Below, piece after piece: positions 1-56,105 of a stretch of DNA of 64,000 bases (position 1 is the stretch's first letter; each line of letters starts with the position of its first letter). The translations under genes and the position numbers were made by a program. The DNA is from Apostichopus japonicus (taxonomy: Eukaryota > Echinodermata > Holothuroidea > Aspidochirotida > Stichopodidae). The stretch is taken from assembly GCF_037975245.1 (NCBI RefSeq), contig NC_092562.1:8163001-8227000 (forward strand), read 5' to 3'. Below the pieces are notes generated by a model that saw only the letters and a program-made list of their open reading frames with translations, was not told where the DNA came from and did no database searches.

Positions 1-558
1 CTTGTAATCACGATATCCCAATACTGAAAGCTTGGGGCTGTGTATAGATATACCACGTTGAGTAAAGAAGCCTATTGTTTTTGGTGGAGGTCAAACGTCT
101 TTTGGGGTCATAAGAGGTCAAATCGTAAAACCCTTCTAAACATGTACATCCTCACTATACATTACGTTACTTTCATGAAGAAAACTGCTAATGTTAAATT
201 ATTAAATCCACAATGCATATTTGCATTCTGGTTTGTTGTTACCATCAGGATTACCGGCTGCTTGTGCTCTTCTTGTGGTGTTCCTCGACAATAGCACTGA
301 TTTCCAATCTGCGAGCTAGTAAGTCTCAGATGTTTTGACTTTTTCAGCCTCTCTCTTCTTTCTATTACGAAGGTTAGTGTAAGCCACATGGTTATAGTGA
401 TGATATTTACCGAGGGTGCTCGTTGCTACCAGTTTTTTTTTCATAGAGTTGATCCAAGAGGTGGAGGTTAATCAAAGTATTTTTGTCCCCTTTTACTTAG
501 CATGTAATGACCTACACAATTAAATTTACTAGCTAAAGCCTCAATCATTCCACTTCAG
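1..558 (+). other. Intron of gene A with an end-unit of an intronic tandem repeat
   Basis: Positions 1 to about 135 are one unit of the about 140-bp repeat that is tandem at 50398-50960 (starts like CTTGTAATCACGATATCCC, ends with the GGTGGAGGTCAAA region). The rest is unique apart from its copy at 50960-51385. No coding signal seen. Confidence 0.6.
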
Positions 559-1341
559 GAAGGGTGTTGGATCAGTAGTGGTGGCAGTGACGGTGGAAGA
601 GGGTGTTGGGGTTGGGATACGTGGCGTTACTAATTTTGTCAAAATACAAAGAACTGGTAAAGAATGTATTTTCCTGATTGTGATGTATTTTTCCAAATTA
701 CGACAAACGTGCACAAAATCCATTTTATACCACAGGTTGCTGAAACATTTCCATTACGATACATATTGACATCATGACATATTGATAAGTGTTACATATG
801 ATAAATATTATCTTAATCCTATTATTTTTGTTTTGCTTCTTTTTGCTTTAAATTTATTTTCCCTCACCAAAGCTGCTTTATCCATCCTGGTTATGCACTC
901 TACTTTGGTTTTCTGACGGAAGTGGGTGCCATGTTTGTGTTTAATTTCATCATCTTCATCTGGGTGATTCGTAAAATCATCTGCCGCCCTCTCATGGTCA
1001 GTAAAACAGCTGAAAACGCCAAACGTAATGAGATCATCAAGCGAGTCCGCCATGCAATTCTCTTCTGGTTCGTACTCGGTCTGTCTTGGATTTTCGGATT
1101 TTTTGCTGCCGTCGATACCAAAACTCTGATATTTGATTATCTCTACTGTTTCTTCATCTCAATTCAAGGCATCTTAATGTTCCTCTTATTGTGTGTGGCC
1201 AATCCTGCATTTAAAGGAATATTTTGTAGAACGGACTCTACGCAAACGAAGGTTACCAGACAGACACAGCTCGGGTCAAGTAGTCAATCTAACATACCTA
1301 TGGATAGCATGGACAATCCATCGACATCTGCAACAGAATAA
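559..1341 (+). CDS. Gene A: C-terminal part of an adhesion GPCR (TM4-TM7), partial
   Basis: Two exons are visible: 559-656 (TM4-like) and 873-1341 (second extracellular loop to stop). The last exon opens with the loop-2 cysteine (CFIHPGY), continues through TM5 (AMFVFNFIIFIWVI), TM6 (FWFVLGLSWIFGFF) and TM7 (YLYCFFISIQGILMFLLL), and ends in a short Ser/Thr/Gln-rich tail. LSWIFGF and the TM7 pattern are typical of family B2 (adhesion) receptors. The rest of the gene lies before the window. The tail differs from gene B by only a few residues, so the copies are young. The TM4 exon is open only in a frame that does not join its neighbours (see gene B). The stop overlaps an AATAAA, possibly a poly(A) signal. 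Confidence 0.85.
657..872 (+). other. Last intron of gene A
   Basis: AT-rich intron between the TM4-like exon (donor GTAAAG) and the final exon (acceptor CTCACCAAAG). Copy 2 has the same intron at 51484-51700 with small indels. Nothing else seen in it. Confidence 0.7.
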
Positions 1342-1554
1342 ATCCTTTGGAATCGATTTTGTCTCCTATTAAATCAAGTAAAAACTGCAGAGTTGACATT
1401 TCTTGCATTTTTTACCTTCATATTCTGCATGTTCAGTTGCTTTGTTAAATGGAGCCCTCGTTATCATAGTTTTACACTTACTAGAGCTGTAATTTTGTAG
1501 TGTATGTTGATGACAAGTGTTGATGAAGAAGGTTTCATCGCAACCAACATTGCT

Positions 1555-2570
1555 AACGTTTGGCGTTCCCCAAGGGTATTTGCTGGGACAAAAGCTGTTT
1601 ACAATTTACTCTCCCTTTTAGCAGCTATATGCAAGAATCACAACATATAGGTGTTCATAGGTATGCGGATGCCACCCAATTGTTGATGTTCTTCGACTTA
1701 GATACCAACAGTGGTGAACATGATTTTCATTCAGCACCAATTGAGGGGTTGTATTTCAGAACCTATGTTTATGGATGAAAGTTAGCCACCCCAAACTGAA
1801 TGATGACAAGACTGGTCTACTTGTTTTAACTCTTCCATACTTCAAGGAGTGGGTCCAGGTCTCTAAAATCCAAGTGGGGTGTGATGTTGTTGAGAACTCA
1901 TCATCTGTACGTGACCTGGGTATCATTCATGTGTCATCAATCTACGGGGCAGCATACCATCACTTGCAGAAAATCAATGCCATAAGGAAGTCACTTGATA
2001 CCAGAACTGCTGAAACATTCATTGTTCATGCCTTTGTCACATCTCGTCTAGATTTTTGTAATGCTGTCTAATAGCTGGCTGGTTTAATACACAAGCTACA
2101 GGTTGTCCAAACAAGTTCAGCTAGAGTTATTCTTAACATTAGAAAACCTGAGCATATCTCCTCAGCACTATATCACCTTCACTAGCTTCCGATGCAACAA
2201 AGAATCAACTACCTAATTCTTTTGCTAACTTGGAAGGCCCTTGGATGGGCAAACATCTCAATATTGGTGTGATCTCATCTCCCCTTACAAGCCACTCATT
2301 CTCTCCGCTGTCAACATGCTAAACTCCTTATTGAGCCTTGCTTCAAATTTAAGTTTAACGGTGGTCATGCATTTTTTAGAATTGACCCTCATTTATGGAA
2401 TTCCATGCCACATAATCTCAGACATTTCCACACACTGAACAGTTCCAAGAAACAGCTTATAACCTTTCTCATTCAATGGTTTTTGAAGTGTTCCAAAATA
2501 TCAGCGCTTTATAAATAGTGATTGATGATGATGATGACGACGACGACGACGACGACGACGATGACTGCAC
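1555..2570 (+). pseudogene. Degenerate CR1/L2-type LINE, reverse-transcriptase 3' fragment (copy 1)
   Basis: Translated pieces show the RT motif GVPQG (about 1562), a decayed YADDTQL box (RYADATQL, about 1660) and the following block with KLNDDKTG, then SSVRDLGII and HAFVTSRLDFCNAV, as in CR1/L2/Jockey-group LINEs. Frameshifts and stops break it in many places. The 3' end (about 2510) runs into a GATGAT/GACGAC microsatellite, a common LINE 3' tail in this group. It sits about 220 bp after the stop codon of gene A. The copy at 52380-52970 has lost about 430 bp that are present here (about 2030-2463). Confidence 0.8.
2520..2563 (+). repeat. GATGAT/GACGAC microsatellite
   Basis: Trinucleotide-type run of GATGAT changing into GACGAC at the 3' end of the LINE fragment. 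Copy 2 carries a slightly longer version at 52911-52967. Confidence 0.9.
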
Positions 2571-3680
2571 TTTCTTCACATTCAATAGAAAGTTATGAAT
2601 ACTCAAATATCAAGGTTGACAATATTGTGTTGAAGAAATCACTTTTAAGTGAGTTAGTGTTGCCTCATGTAAATGAAATGTTTTAGAGCAAGAAAAAGCA
2701 GTCCTTTCAAAATTCCAGAAAAGCAGAGACATGGCTGTAACTCAAATGAAATATGTTAAAAAAGTCTTGATTTCCATGTCACAAGGATAGCCATTAACAA
2801 ATGCTCCCAAAAAACAAATGCTAGAAATTCAAAAATTATTAGCTCAAATCCAACTGCAATATACAATTTTTGCCTTTTAAACCATGTCAAGACACACAAG
2901 GCTATTTTAAGGAACTCTACTCTATGTCTTTGAATAATTAGGAGGACAGTTTACCATGCAAAAAGTTTTGGGTTAATACTAATGACGTTATTAAAGTCTG
3001 TGTTAGAAACACAACTTATATAAAATATCCTGGTTGGGAGTATGGTTACAAAGAAGGAATGGAAATAAAAATAGGGTAACCAAATGGAGGTATGCTAAAG
3101 TGATCTTCCCAGAAGTGACTATTAGTGCTTGATTATACCTGGTCAGTAGAATTTCAAACTCTACTGGCAATGGTGTGATTGTGACAGGCTCTGCTCGGCA
3201 TAGAGGAGCTACAGCTTGGAAGATTCTAAGCAATCTTGATATAGAGAGGAGGCTCATAGAGGAGCTACAGCATGGACGATTCTTAGCATTATTGATAAAA
3301 CTACAAGATCAGTCAGAGAGAAGAAAGTAATTAAGAAACATACTGCAAGAGATCAACTGCTTTCACCAATTATTTAGACCACCATGAGAATGATCCATAA
3401 CAAACCAAACTAAAAGACTTCAAAGCTTCAGGACAAAAATATAATTAAGTACAGAAACCATTTCCATTTTGAGTCAAATATAACACCTAACGAGACCCTA
3501 CTGGTAAATATAAAATATTACATAAGCATTACATAAGCAGTAATGCTAAGTGAGGAATTTATTCACAATTTTACAGCCTCAGATATTTTAGAGATGTTTA
3601 ACTACATATAGCATCCATCATCACAAGAGTAAGTAGCATCAAAATCATCAGAATAAGTAGTCATTCGAAAATGACGGAAA
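2571..3680 (+). other. Spacer downstream of gene A, no gene recognised
   Basis: AT-rich sequence conserved in copy 2 (52971-54085) with substitutions and small indels. Short open frames occur on both strands but indels between the copies shift them, which argues against coding. Possibly old repeat sequence. Confidence 0.5.
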
Positions 3681-5200
3681 ATACGGTTGTCAAGCTTCAA
3701 GCCAAACCTTTCAATTTATCATCCCAATCATGAACACGAAAGTAACTATTGAACATTGTGCAAGTTGTTGCAATGGGGATATTGGAGAGTTTGAATGTTC
3801 AATCTTAAACTACTGTCTGTTGTTAATGAATGCTACTAGAGGTGATGGGAGGGAGAGAGGGGGTGTAGTATCAGTTCATCACAGAAAATTAATAGCTAGA
3901 ACAGCTGTTTGATTATATGTAATCTTCTGATAATAACTTTCCATAGACTGTATCATTTTGTGCATTTTGCACATTTAAAGTATGTCCGACGTAAGCATTA
4001 GCATATATACAACGTTATTTTACTACTATTTACTCCAATTTGAACACAAGCAAAGTAAACTGGATATCTCCGTTGTTGAATCTAGTTTCTTTACAGGATG
4101 TCTGTGTTAGTTTTGTTCTTTCAACTTTCGTTTAATCAATCATTGCAAGAGTAAGTAGCATCATCAGCATACAGCAATACTTTATTCCTTTCACTTCAAT
4201 AACAAAACCATGTACCCTGGTTCAGCTGATGTAAATAGTCAGATATACACAGAGATTATTACAAGGTTTGAGGTTTTCCTATTATCAGTTATTGTTGATT
4301 TTACAGCTTCTTGGTTTTATTACTATTATGTTCTTATTGAACAGTACTTTTACATATATATCTTATTTTTTACTGTAATTAATGCTAGAAGAATAAGGCA
4401 GGTTAGAGGGTTTTCTCATATAAACTTTGACTTCACTTTTACACTCCTTTTTTGTTTACTATTTTCATATTTAACAGTGCATTACAAATTGATTGATGTG
4501 ATGAAGGTGTAATTGAGTGGTTCAACATTATATATTCATGTTTACTGTTAGTTGTTATAGAATGCTAGTAGATGGGGCTGGGCAGTATTATCAGTTCATA
4601 ACAACAAACAATAGTTTCAAAAGCTATTGTGTATGTAATCATTTGATAATAACTTTCCATAGAATGTATGTTGTGCATTTAAAATGTGTGATTGGAGGAA
4701 GTGAAAATGAAAATACGGTTACCAAGCTTCATGCCAAAACTTTAAATTGATCATTCCAACCATGAACACGGAAGTGACTATTGAACAGTGTGCAAGTTGT
4801 TGTGATTAGGGCTATTGGAGAGTTTGAACGTTAAATCTTAATTTACTGTCTACTGTTAAATGAATGCTACTAGAGGGAATGGGATGTGGAGAGGGGGTGT
4901 AGTATCAGTTCATCACAGAAATTTCATAGCTAGAACAGTTGTTTGAGTATATGTAATCTTCTGATAATAGCTTTCCATAAACTGTATATATTTGTGCATG
5001 ATGCACATTAAAAATATGTCCGACGTACGTGTTAGCATTTATACAAACCTTATTTGACTACTTACTCAGATTTGAATACAAACAAAGTAAACCTGGATAT
5101 CTCCATTGTTTCACCTAGTTTCTTTACATAATATCTGTGCTTGTTTTGTTTTTTCAACTTTCGTTTTACGATGAAACAATGTTGAATTAGTCTTGATACT
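3680..5200 (+). repeat. Two-module tandem repeat (Y-X-Y'), copy 1
   Basis: Two modules of about 500 bp alternate. Module Y starts near CAAGCTTCAAGCC (about 3690; again about 4725), and module X starts near ATGTACCCTGGTTCAGCTG (4210). Here the order is Y, X, Y'. Copy 2 (54085-56105) shows X, Y, X', Y'. No conserved open frame runs through the modules; indels between them break the short ones, so I read this as non-coding tandem repeat. Confidence 0.75.
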
Positions 5201-7600
5201 GAGTGATAAATTACTCAGCAATGTAGCAGCAATATCCAGCAGTAACGGAGTTTACAGCTCTACACCCAAGGTAAGGTCTCCAGCTAGTCCAAAAATGCAA
5301 GCTACAGTATAGTGTTCGTCTGCTCAGGAAAATGTAAGACTAACAACGTCATAACTGTTATAATAGCAGAGCTGATAAAACCAGAACAGCGGTGGTTCAT
5401 AATTGTTACTAGTCGATAAATTCACTTTTAGCAAAATGTAAAACTTCAATGCACGAAAGTCACTCTATTAAATATTCTAGTGAATCGGTTTAGAGTGATT
5501 ACAGAGAGCCAGCAGGGGCAGTGATTTCGGACACATTCTCAATTAGCATATTTAACGTATCATTTCTATTTCAAGTACGTATTCAGACGTTCACCTGTAT
5601 TGACCTAAATCTTTGACTTATGTATGAAACAATAGGATTGTAACTTAATGGGATCATCAGAGCAACCAAGTTTATGAATTCCACTGGTCATTACTCATAT
5701 TCTTTGGAACTGCATACCAATTAAGGGTGATGTTCAGCCAAGCATTACTATTGAATTTATCTTGTTACAACGCGATTACCTTCAACCTCCGTCAACTCTA
5801 CACGGTTAATGTCCTGAATTACAAAAGGGGATCTATATAGCCTACCAAGCATAAAGCACAATATAGGTGAATATATTGAGTTACATTGTTTACAAACATC
5901 TGTCATCATGACTGTCTATAAATTTATAATGATGGAACATCCAAAAGATTTGACTAACAAAACAATGCAAATCAACTTTCGAAGATTAAGAATCATAAAT
6001 CAGCGCTTCCGAATCCCTGCGAGCTATTCAAATAGGCTATATAATATCACACAAGTTACACATATAAGCGATATAGAGAAATAGCTCATGTAGAGTTGTT
6101 AAGTCTGATAACATACGCCACTCTTACTGGCAGCCATTAGTCTATCCCTCTTAACTACGTATGGATTAGTTTAGCGATGAAAATATAACAATCAACTTAG
6201 GTGTTTACGCATCTACGTAGGTGGATTAGCTATCTCGATATTCTTAAAGAAAATGTGCTCGAATTTGTCTATGAAACTAATGCAATATTGGTGGGCCCTT
6301 CTTTTTTTCAGTGTTTCGGTTTATCTCTTAACCAAATACTCTGGTAAAGTAAAATATTGCAAAATCGGTTGTTGGAAGTACTTGTATGAATGAACACTTT
6401 GTTGAAGTCTCAAAGTTGTCAAGAAATAATGAAATGAATTATATCTTAGTATTAACTATGTCGTGATTATATCGAATTGTTTACTAGAGATCTTATATTA
6501 CCAAGGTATATTGACCATCGTCTACTGTTTACTCAAACGAGGACATGGTTCTATGAAACATTGAACTCGATTTAAATATGCCACTGAACATTACAGACTC
6601 GAGCAAGTTGATGTCTTTCCAAGTTTTTTAGGGCGCCCTTTATTATCCGTGTTGCTACCATGATAACTTTTCAGTCATATTATTGATGCCATGCATTACA
6701 CTGGGTCTTTATGAGAATTATCAACTTTTTTGCTTCATTTATTATATACTTCCATGCATTTGCGATTTCCTTTTTCGAATTTTCAACATAAAAAGTCAAC
6801 TATTTCGATGAAACAATGGCAACTTTTACGTATTTGTGAAAATTTCCAAATAAATAGCCGCGATTACAATTCAATGGCAAATTAAAGTATTAAATGTTTG
6901 AAATTTCGAGATTAAACATCTTCAAAGATCCAATTATAACAGGTGTTAAAATGATCAAGAAAATACGTGCTCGCATTTCTGTAAACAGTCATGAATGGTA
7001 ATGTCAATTTACAAATTTAACAACGAAACAATGTTTCCCTTCTTATAGTTCCTGCTGGTCCATTGGGGCCCAATGTGTATGGTGCCCCAGGAACTCATTA
7101 GATGTCGGACAACTGTGAAAATGTGAAAGTAAATCACGACCGATAATAACGCAAAATATGGCCTAATTCAAGTATCAGTGGTTTGGATACAAAGTTTAAG
7201 CTACTTTATTTTTACAACAACACTATATTAGGTTGAAAATGAAAAATAAGCTTCCTCAGCCTTTTTTTTTAAAGAAAATACGATGAGCCTAGAATTTGTT
7301 GGAATTGCTTTGCGTCACTGAGGGTCACACAGTGGATGTTGGGGGTAATGAGACTTCCCTATGGACTTCCCTAAAAATATCATGGGTCTTTAGTTCGTGC
7401 GGCTGATTCGTACATGTGCAGAAGTAAATGTATGATCCTTGCACTCAGAACTTTACTTGATCCCACTGAAACATATTTTTTCCATTATTTCTAGGTTCGT
7501 GCGAAAGAATAAAAAGGAAGCTTAGATTGTGATAAATGGATACAAAAGAAGCTGATTAAGTAATTAGGCAGTAAGTGGGCATAGTAAGTAAGCCATTTCA
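5201..7600 (+). other. Spacer between gene A and gene B, conserved in copy 2
   Basis: No domain-bearing open frame. The sequence is clearly alignable with 56105-59180, with scattered indels. The hAT MITE of copy 2 (57506) is missing here and the empty site is seen near 6236-6250. May hold distal regulatory sequence for gene B. Confidence 0.5.
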
Positions 7601-8010
7601 CACTCTCACATTTAGGAGCATCCAGTCGTGCTGTTTGCAGTTTGTGTCTAGGGTCACGTGACAGAACTTTGACACCACACTATGCGTCCAACGACGTCAT
7701 TCTCCCCTTTTTAGTTCTTTGCAGTAGAATTAACAAAAATTGAGGTTGTGAAGCGTGACTTACAAGGACATGTCGATCTCACTTCCTTATTCAATAGAAC
7801 ACGAACTTCCTCAAAGTGTGGCTAGCCACTGAGTACAAATAGCACCTTAATGCGTAAAAGGAACTATTTTGTCAGACATTTTCTGTTGGATCACAACTAT
7901 TATCGTTGCATACGCGACGTATGCTGGCTGGCCAGTGCAAATCTTAACAAGGCTATTTAACTACAGCAATATCGATGCTCGAAAGTTGACTGAGTTACAC
8001 TAATAACACC
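7600..8010 (+). promoter_or_regulatory. Putative promoter / 5' UTR region of gene B
   Basis: This lies directly upstream of the signal-peptide ATG and is conserved in copy 2 (59170-59607). It holds the palindrome GTCACGTGAC (7653-7662, a CACGTG E-box of the USF/MITF type), conserved at 59224-59233. It also holds CGACGTCA (7692-7699), a one-base variant of the cAMP-response palindrome that is intact in copy 2 (TGACGTCA, 59286-59293). No clear TATA box was seen. The transcription start is not known; the promoter role is inferred from position and conservation. Confidence 0.4.
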
Positions 8011-52166
<44,156 letters not shown>

Positions 52167-52379
52167 TAAATCCTTTGGAATCGATTTTGTCTCCTATTAA
52201 ATCAAGTAAAAACTGCAGAGTTGACATTTCTTGCATTTTTCCCTTCATATTCTGCATGTTCAGTTGCTTTGTTAAATGGAGCCCTCGTTATCATAGTTTT
52301 ACACTTACTAGAGCTGTAATTTTGTAGTGTATGTTAATGACAAGTGTTGATGAAGAAGGTTTCATCTCAACCAATATTG

Positions 52380-52970
52380 CTAACATTTGGCGTTCCCCAA
52401 GGGTATTTGCTGGGATCAAAGCTGTTTACAATTTACTCTCCCCTTTAGCAGCTATATGCAAGAATCACAATATATAGGTGTTCATATGCATGCGGAAGCT
52501 ACCCAATTGTTGATGTTCTTCGACTTAGATACCAACAGTGGTGAACATGATTTCATTCAGCACCCATCGAGGGTTGTATTTCAGAACCTATGTTTATGGA
52601 TGAAAGATAGCCACCCCAAACTGAATGATGACAAGGCTGGTCTACTTGTTTTAACTCTTCCATACTTCAAGGAGTTGGTCCAGGTCTCTAATATCCAAGT
52701 GGGGAGTGATGTTGTTGAGAACTCATCATCTGTACGTGACCTGGGTATCATTCATGTGTCATCAATCTACAGGGCAGCATACCATCACTTGCACAAAATC
52801 AATGCCATAAGGAAGTCACTTGATACCAGAACTGCTGAAACATTCATTGTTCATTGTTCTCATTCAATGGTTTTTGAAGTGTTCCAAAATATCAGCACTT
52901 TATAAATAGTGATTGATGATGATGATGATGATGATGATGACGACGACGACGACAACGACGACGATGACTG
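52380..52970 (+). pseudogene. Degenerate CR1/L2-type LINE fragment with internal deletion (copy 2)
   Basis: Counterpart of 1555-2570. A 172-codon frame (52387-52905) carries the block with KLNDDKAG and SSVRDLGII, but the upstream GVPQG and YADD parts are in other frames. About 430 bp after TAETFIVH are missing, joined at short CATTGTTC/TTCTCATTC sequence. The open frame is chance survival, not a host gene. Confidence 0.8.
52911..52967 (+). repeat. GATGAT/GACGAC microsatellite
   Basis: LINE-tail microsatellite, longer than in copy 1; a reverse poly-Ser frame crosses it and is not a gene. Confidence 0.9.
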
Positions 52971-54085
52971 CACTTTCTTCACATTCAATAGAAAGTTATG
53001 AATACTAATATCAAGTTTGACAATATTGTGTTGAAATTTCACTTTTAAGTGAGTTAGTGTTGCCTCATGTAAATGAAATGTTTTAGAGCAAGAAAAAGCA
53101 GTCCTTTCAAAATTCCAGAAAAGCAGAGACATGGCTGTAACTCAAATGAAATATGTTAAAAAAAGTCTTGATTTCCATGTCACAAGGATAGCCATTAACA
53201 AATGCTCCCAAAAAACAAATGCTAGAAATTCAAAAATTATTAGCTCAAATCTAACTGCAATATACAATTTTTGCCTTTTAAACCATGTCAAGACACACAA
53301 GGCTATTTCAAGGAACTCTACTCTATGTCTTTGAATAATTAGGAGGACAGTTTACCATGCTAAAAAAAAGTTTTGGGTTAATACTAATGACATGTTATTA
53401 TTAAAGTCTGTGTTAGAAACACAACTTATATAAAATATCCTGGTTGGGAGTATGGTTACAAAGAAGGAATGGAAATAAAAATAGGGTAACCAAAATGGAG
53501 GTATGCTAAAGTGATCTTCCCAGAAGTGACTATTAGTGCTTGATTATACCTGGTCAGTAGAATTTCAAACTCTACTGGCAATGGTGTGATTGTGACAGGC
53601 TCTGCTCTGCATAGAGGAGCTACAGCTTGGAAGATTCTAAGCAATCTTGATATAGAGAGGGGGCTCATAGAGGAGCTACAGCATGGACGATTCTTAGCAT
53701 TCTTGATAAAACTACAAGATCAGTCAGAGAGAAGAAAGTAATTAAGTAAACATACTGCAAGAGATCAACTGCTTTGACCAATTATTTAGACCAACAGGGG
53801 AATGATCCATAACAAACCAAACTAAAATACTTCAAAGCTTCAGGACAAAAATATAATTAAGTACAGAAACCATTTCCATTTTGAGTCAACTATAACACCT
53901 AACGAGACCCTACTGTTAAATATAAAATATACATAAGCATTACATAAGCAGTAATGTTAAGTGAGGAATTTATTCACAATTTTACAGCCTCAGATATTTT
54001 ATGTAAATGAAGAGATTTTTAACTACATAAGGCATCCATCATCACAAAAGTAGCATCATCAGCATACATCAATACTTTATTCCTT
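52971..54085 (+). other. Spacer downstream of gene B, no gene recognised
   Basis: Counterpart of 2571-3680. Indels between copies break the short frames. Confidence 0.5.
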
Positions 54086-56105
54086 TTACTATTATAACAA
54101 AACCATGTACCCTGGTTCAGCTGATGTAAATAGCCAGATATACACAGAGATTATTACAAGGTTTGAGGTTTTCCTATTATCAGTTATGGTTGATTTTACA
54201 GCTTCTTGGTTTTATTACTATTATGTTTTTATTGAACAGTACTTTTACATATATATCTTAATTTTTACTGTAATTAACTCTAGACGAATTAGGCAGGTTA
54301 GAGGGTTTTCTCATATAAACTTTGACTTCACTTTTACACTCCTTTTTTGTTTACTATTTTCATATTTAACAGTGCATTACAAATTGATTGATGTGATGAA
54401 GGTGTAATTGAGTGGTTTAACATTATATATTCATGTTTACTGTTAGTTGTTATAGAATGCTAGTAGATGGGGCTGGGCAGTATTATCAGTTCATAACAAC
54501 AAACAATAGTTTCAAAAGCTATTGTGTATGTATTCATTTGATAATAACTTTCCATAGAATGTATGTTGTGCATTTAAAATGTGTGATTGGAGGAAATGAA
54601 AATGAAAATACGGTTGTCAAGCTTCAAGCCAAACCTTTCAATTTATCATCCCAATCATGAACACGAAAGTGACTATTGAACATTGTGCAAGTTGTTGCAA
54701 TGGGGATATTGGAGAGTTTGAATGTTCAATCTTAAACTACTGTCTGTTGTTAATGAATGCTACTAGAGGGGATGGGAGGTTGGAGGGGATGGGAGGTTGG
54801 AGGGGTGTAGTATCAGTTCATCACAGAAAATTAATAGCTAGAACAGCTGTTTGATTATATGTAATCTTCTGATAATAACTTTCCATTTAAAGTATGTCCG
54901 ACGTACGCATTAGCAGATATACAACGTTATTTTACTACTATTTACTCCAATTTGAACACAAGCAAAGTAAACTGGATATCTCCATTGTTGCAGCTAGTTT
55001 CTTTACAGGATGTCTGTGTTAGTTTTGTTCTTTCAACTTTCGTTTAATCAATCATTGCAAGAGTAAGTAGCATCATCAGCATACATCAATACTTTATTCC
55101 TTTCACTTCAATAACAAAACCATGTACCCTGGTTCAGCTGATGTAAATAGCCAGATATACACAGAGATTATTACAAGGTTTGAGGTTTTTCCTGTTATCA
55201 GTTATTGTTAATTTTACAACTTCTTGGTTTTATTACTATTATGTTCTTATTGAACAATGCTTTTACATATACATCTTAAGTTTTACTTTAATTAATGCTA
55301 GAATAATTGTAGGGAGGCAGGTTTGAGGGGTTTTTTTTCCATATAAACTTTAATTTCACTTTGACACTTCTTATGTGTTTACTATTTTCATATTAAACAG
55401 TGCATTACAAATTGATTGATGTGGTGAAGGGGTAATTGAGTGGTTTAACATTATTTCTTAATTTTTACTGTAAGTTTTTAAAGAATACTAGTAGACGGGG
55501 GAAGGGGGTGGGGTGTAGGGCATGAAAGGCAGTATTATCAGTTCATAACAACAAATAATAGGTTCAAAAGCTATCGGTAAGTAATCATTTAATAATAACG
55601 TTCCATAGAATGTTCGTTGTGCATTAAAAATGTGTGATTGGAGGAAGTGAAAATGAAAATACGGTTACCAAGCTTCATGCCAAAACTTTAAATTGATCAT
55701 CTCAATCATGAACACGGAAGTGACTATTGAACAGTGTGCAAGTTGTTGTGATGAGGGCTATTGGAGAGTTTGAACGTTAAATCTTAATTTACTGTCTGTT
55801 GTTAATAAATGCTACTAGAGGGGATGGGATGTGGAGAGGGGGTGTAGTATCAGTTCATCACAGAAATTTCACAGCTAGAACAGTTTGAGTATATGTAATC
55901 TTCTGATAATAACTTTCCATAGACTTTATCATTTTGTGCACTATGCACATTTAATATATGTCTGACATACGTGTTAGCATTTATACAAATTTTATTTGAC
56001 TACTTACTCAGATTTTAATACAAGCAAAGTAAACCTGGATATCTCCATTGTTTCACCTAGTTTCTTTACAGATTGTCTGTGTTAGTTTTGTTCTTTCAAC
56101 TTCTC
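54085..56105 (+). repeat. Two-module tandem repeat (X-Y-X'-Y'), copy 2
   Basis: Module X begins with ATGTACCCTGGTTCAGCTG at 54105 and 55123. Module Y begins at about 54615 and 55668 (CAAGCTTCA). Copy 1 has only one X. The second pair is more diverged than the first, so the dimer is older than the segmental duplication, and copy 1 likely lost the first X. Confidence 0.75.

Noticed and set aside
40-294. 84-codon frame at the window start, nearly identical at 50865-51119
   Set aside because: Conservation follows from the segmental duplication; the sequence is part of an intronic repeat and lies in an intron of the receptor.
52387-52905. 172-codon open frame downstream of gene B as a host gene
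   Set aside because: It carries RT-type LINE motifs (KLNDDKAG, SSVRDLGII), lacks the catalytic part, and its copy in copy 1 is broken by frameshifts.
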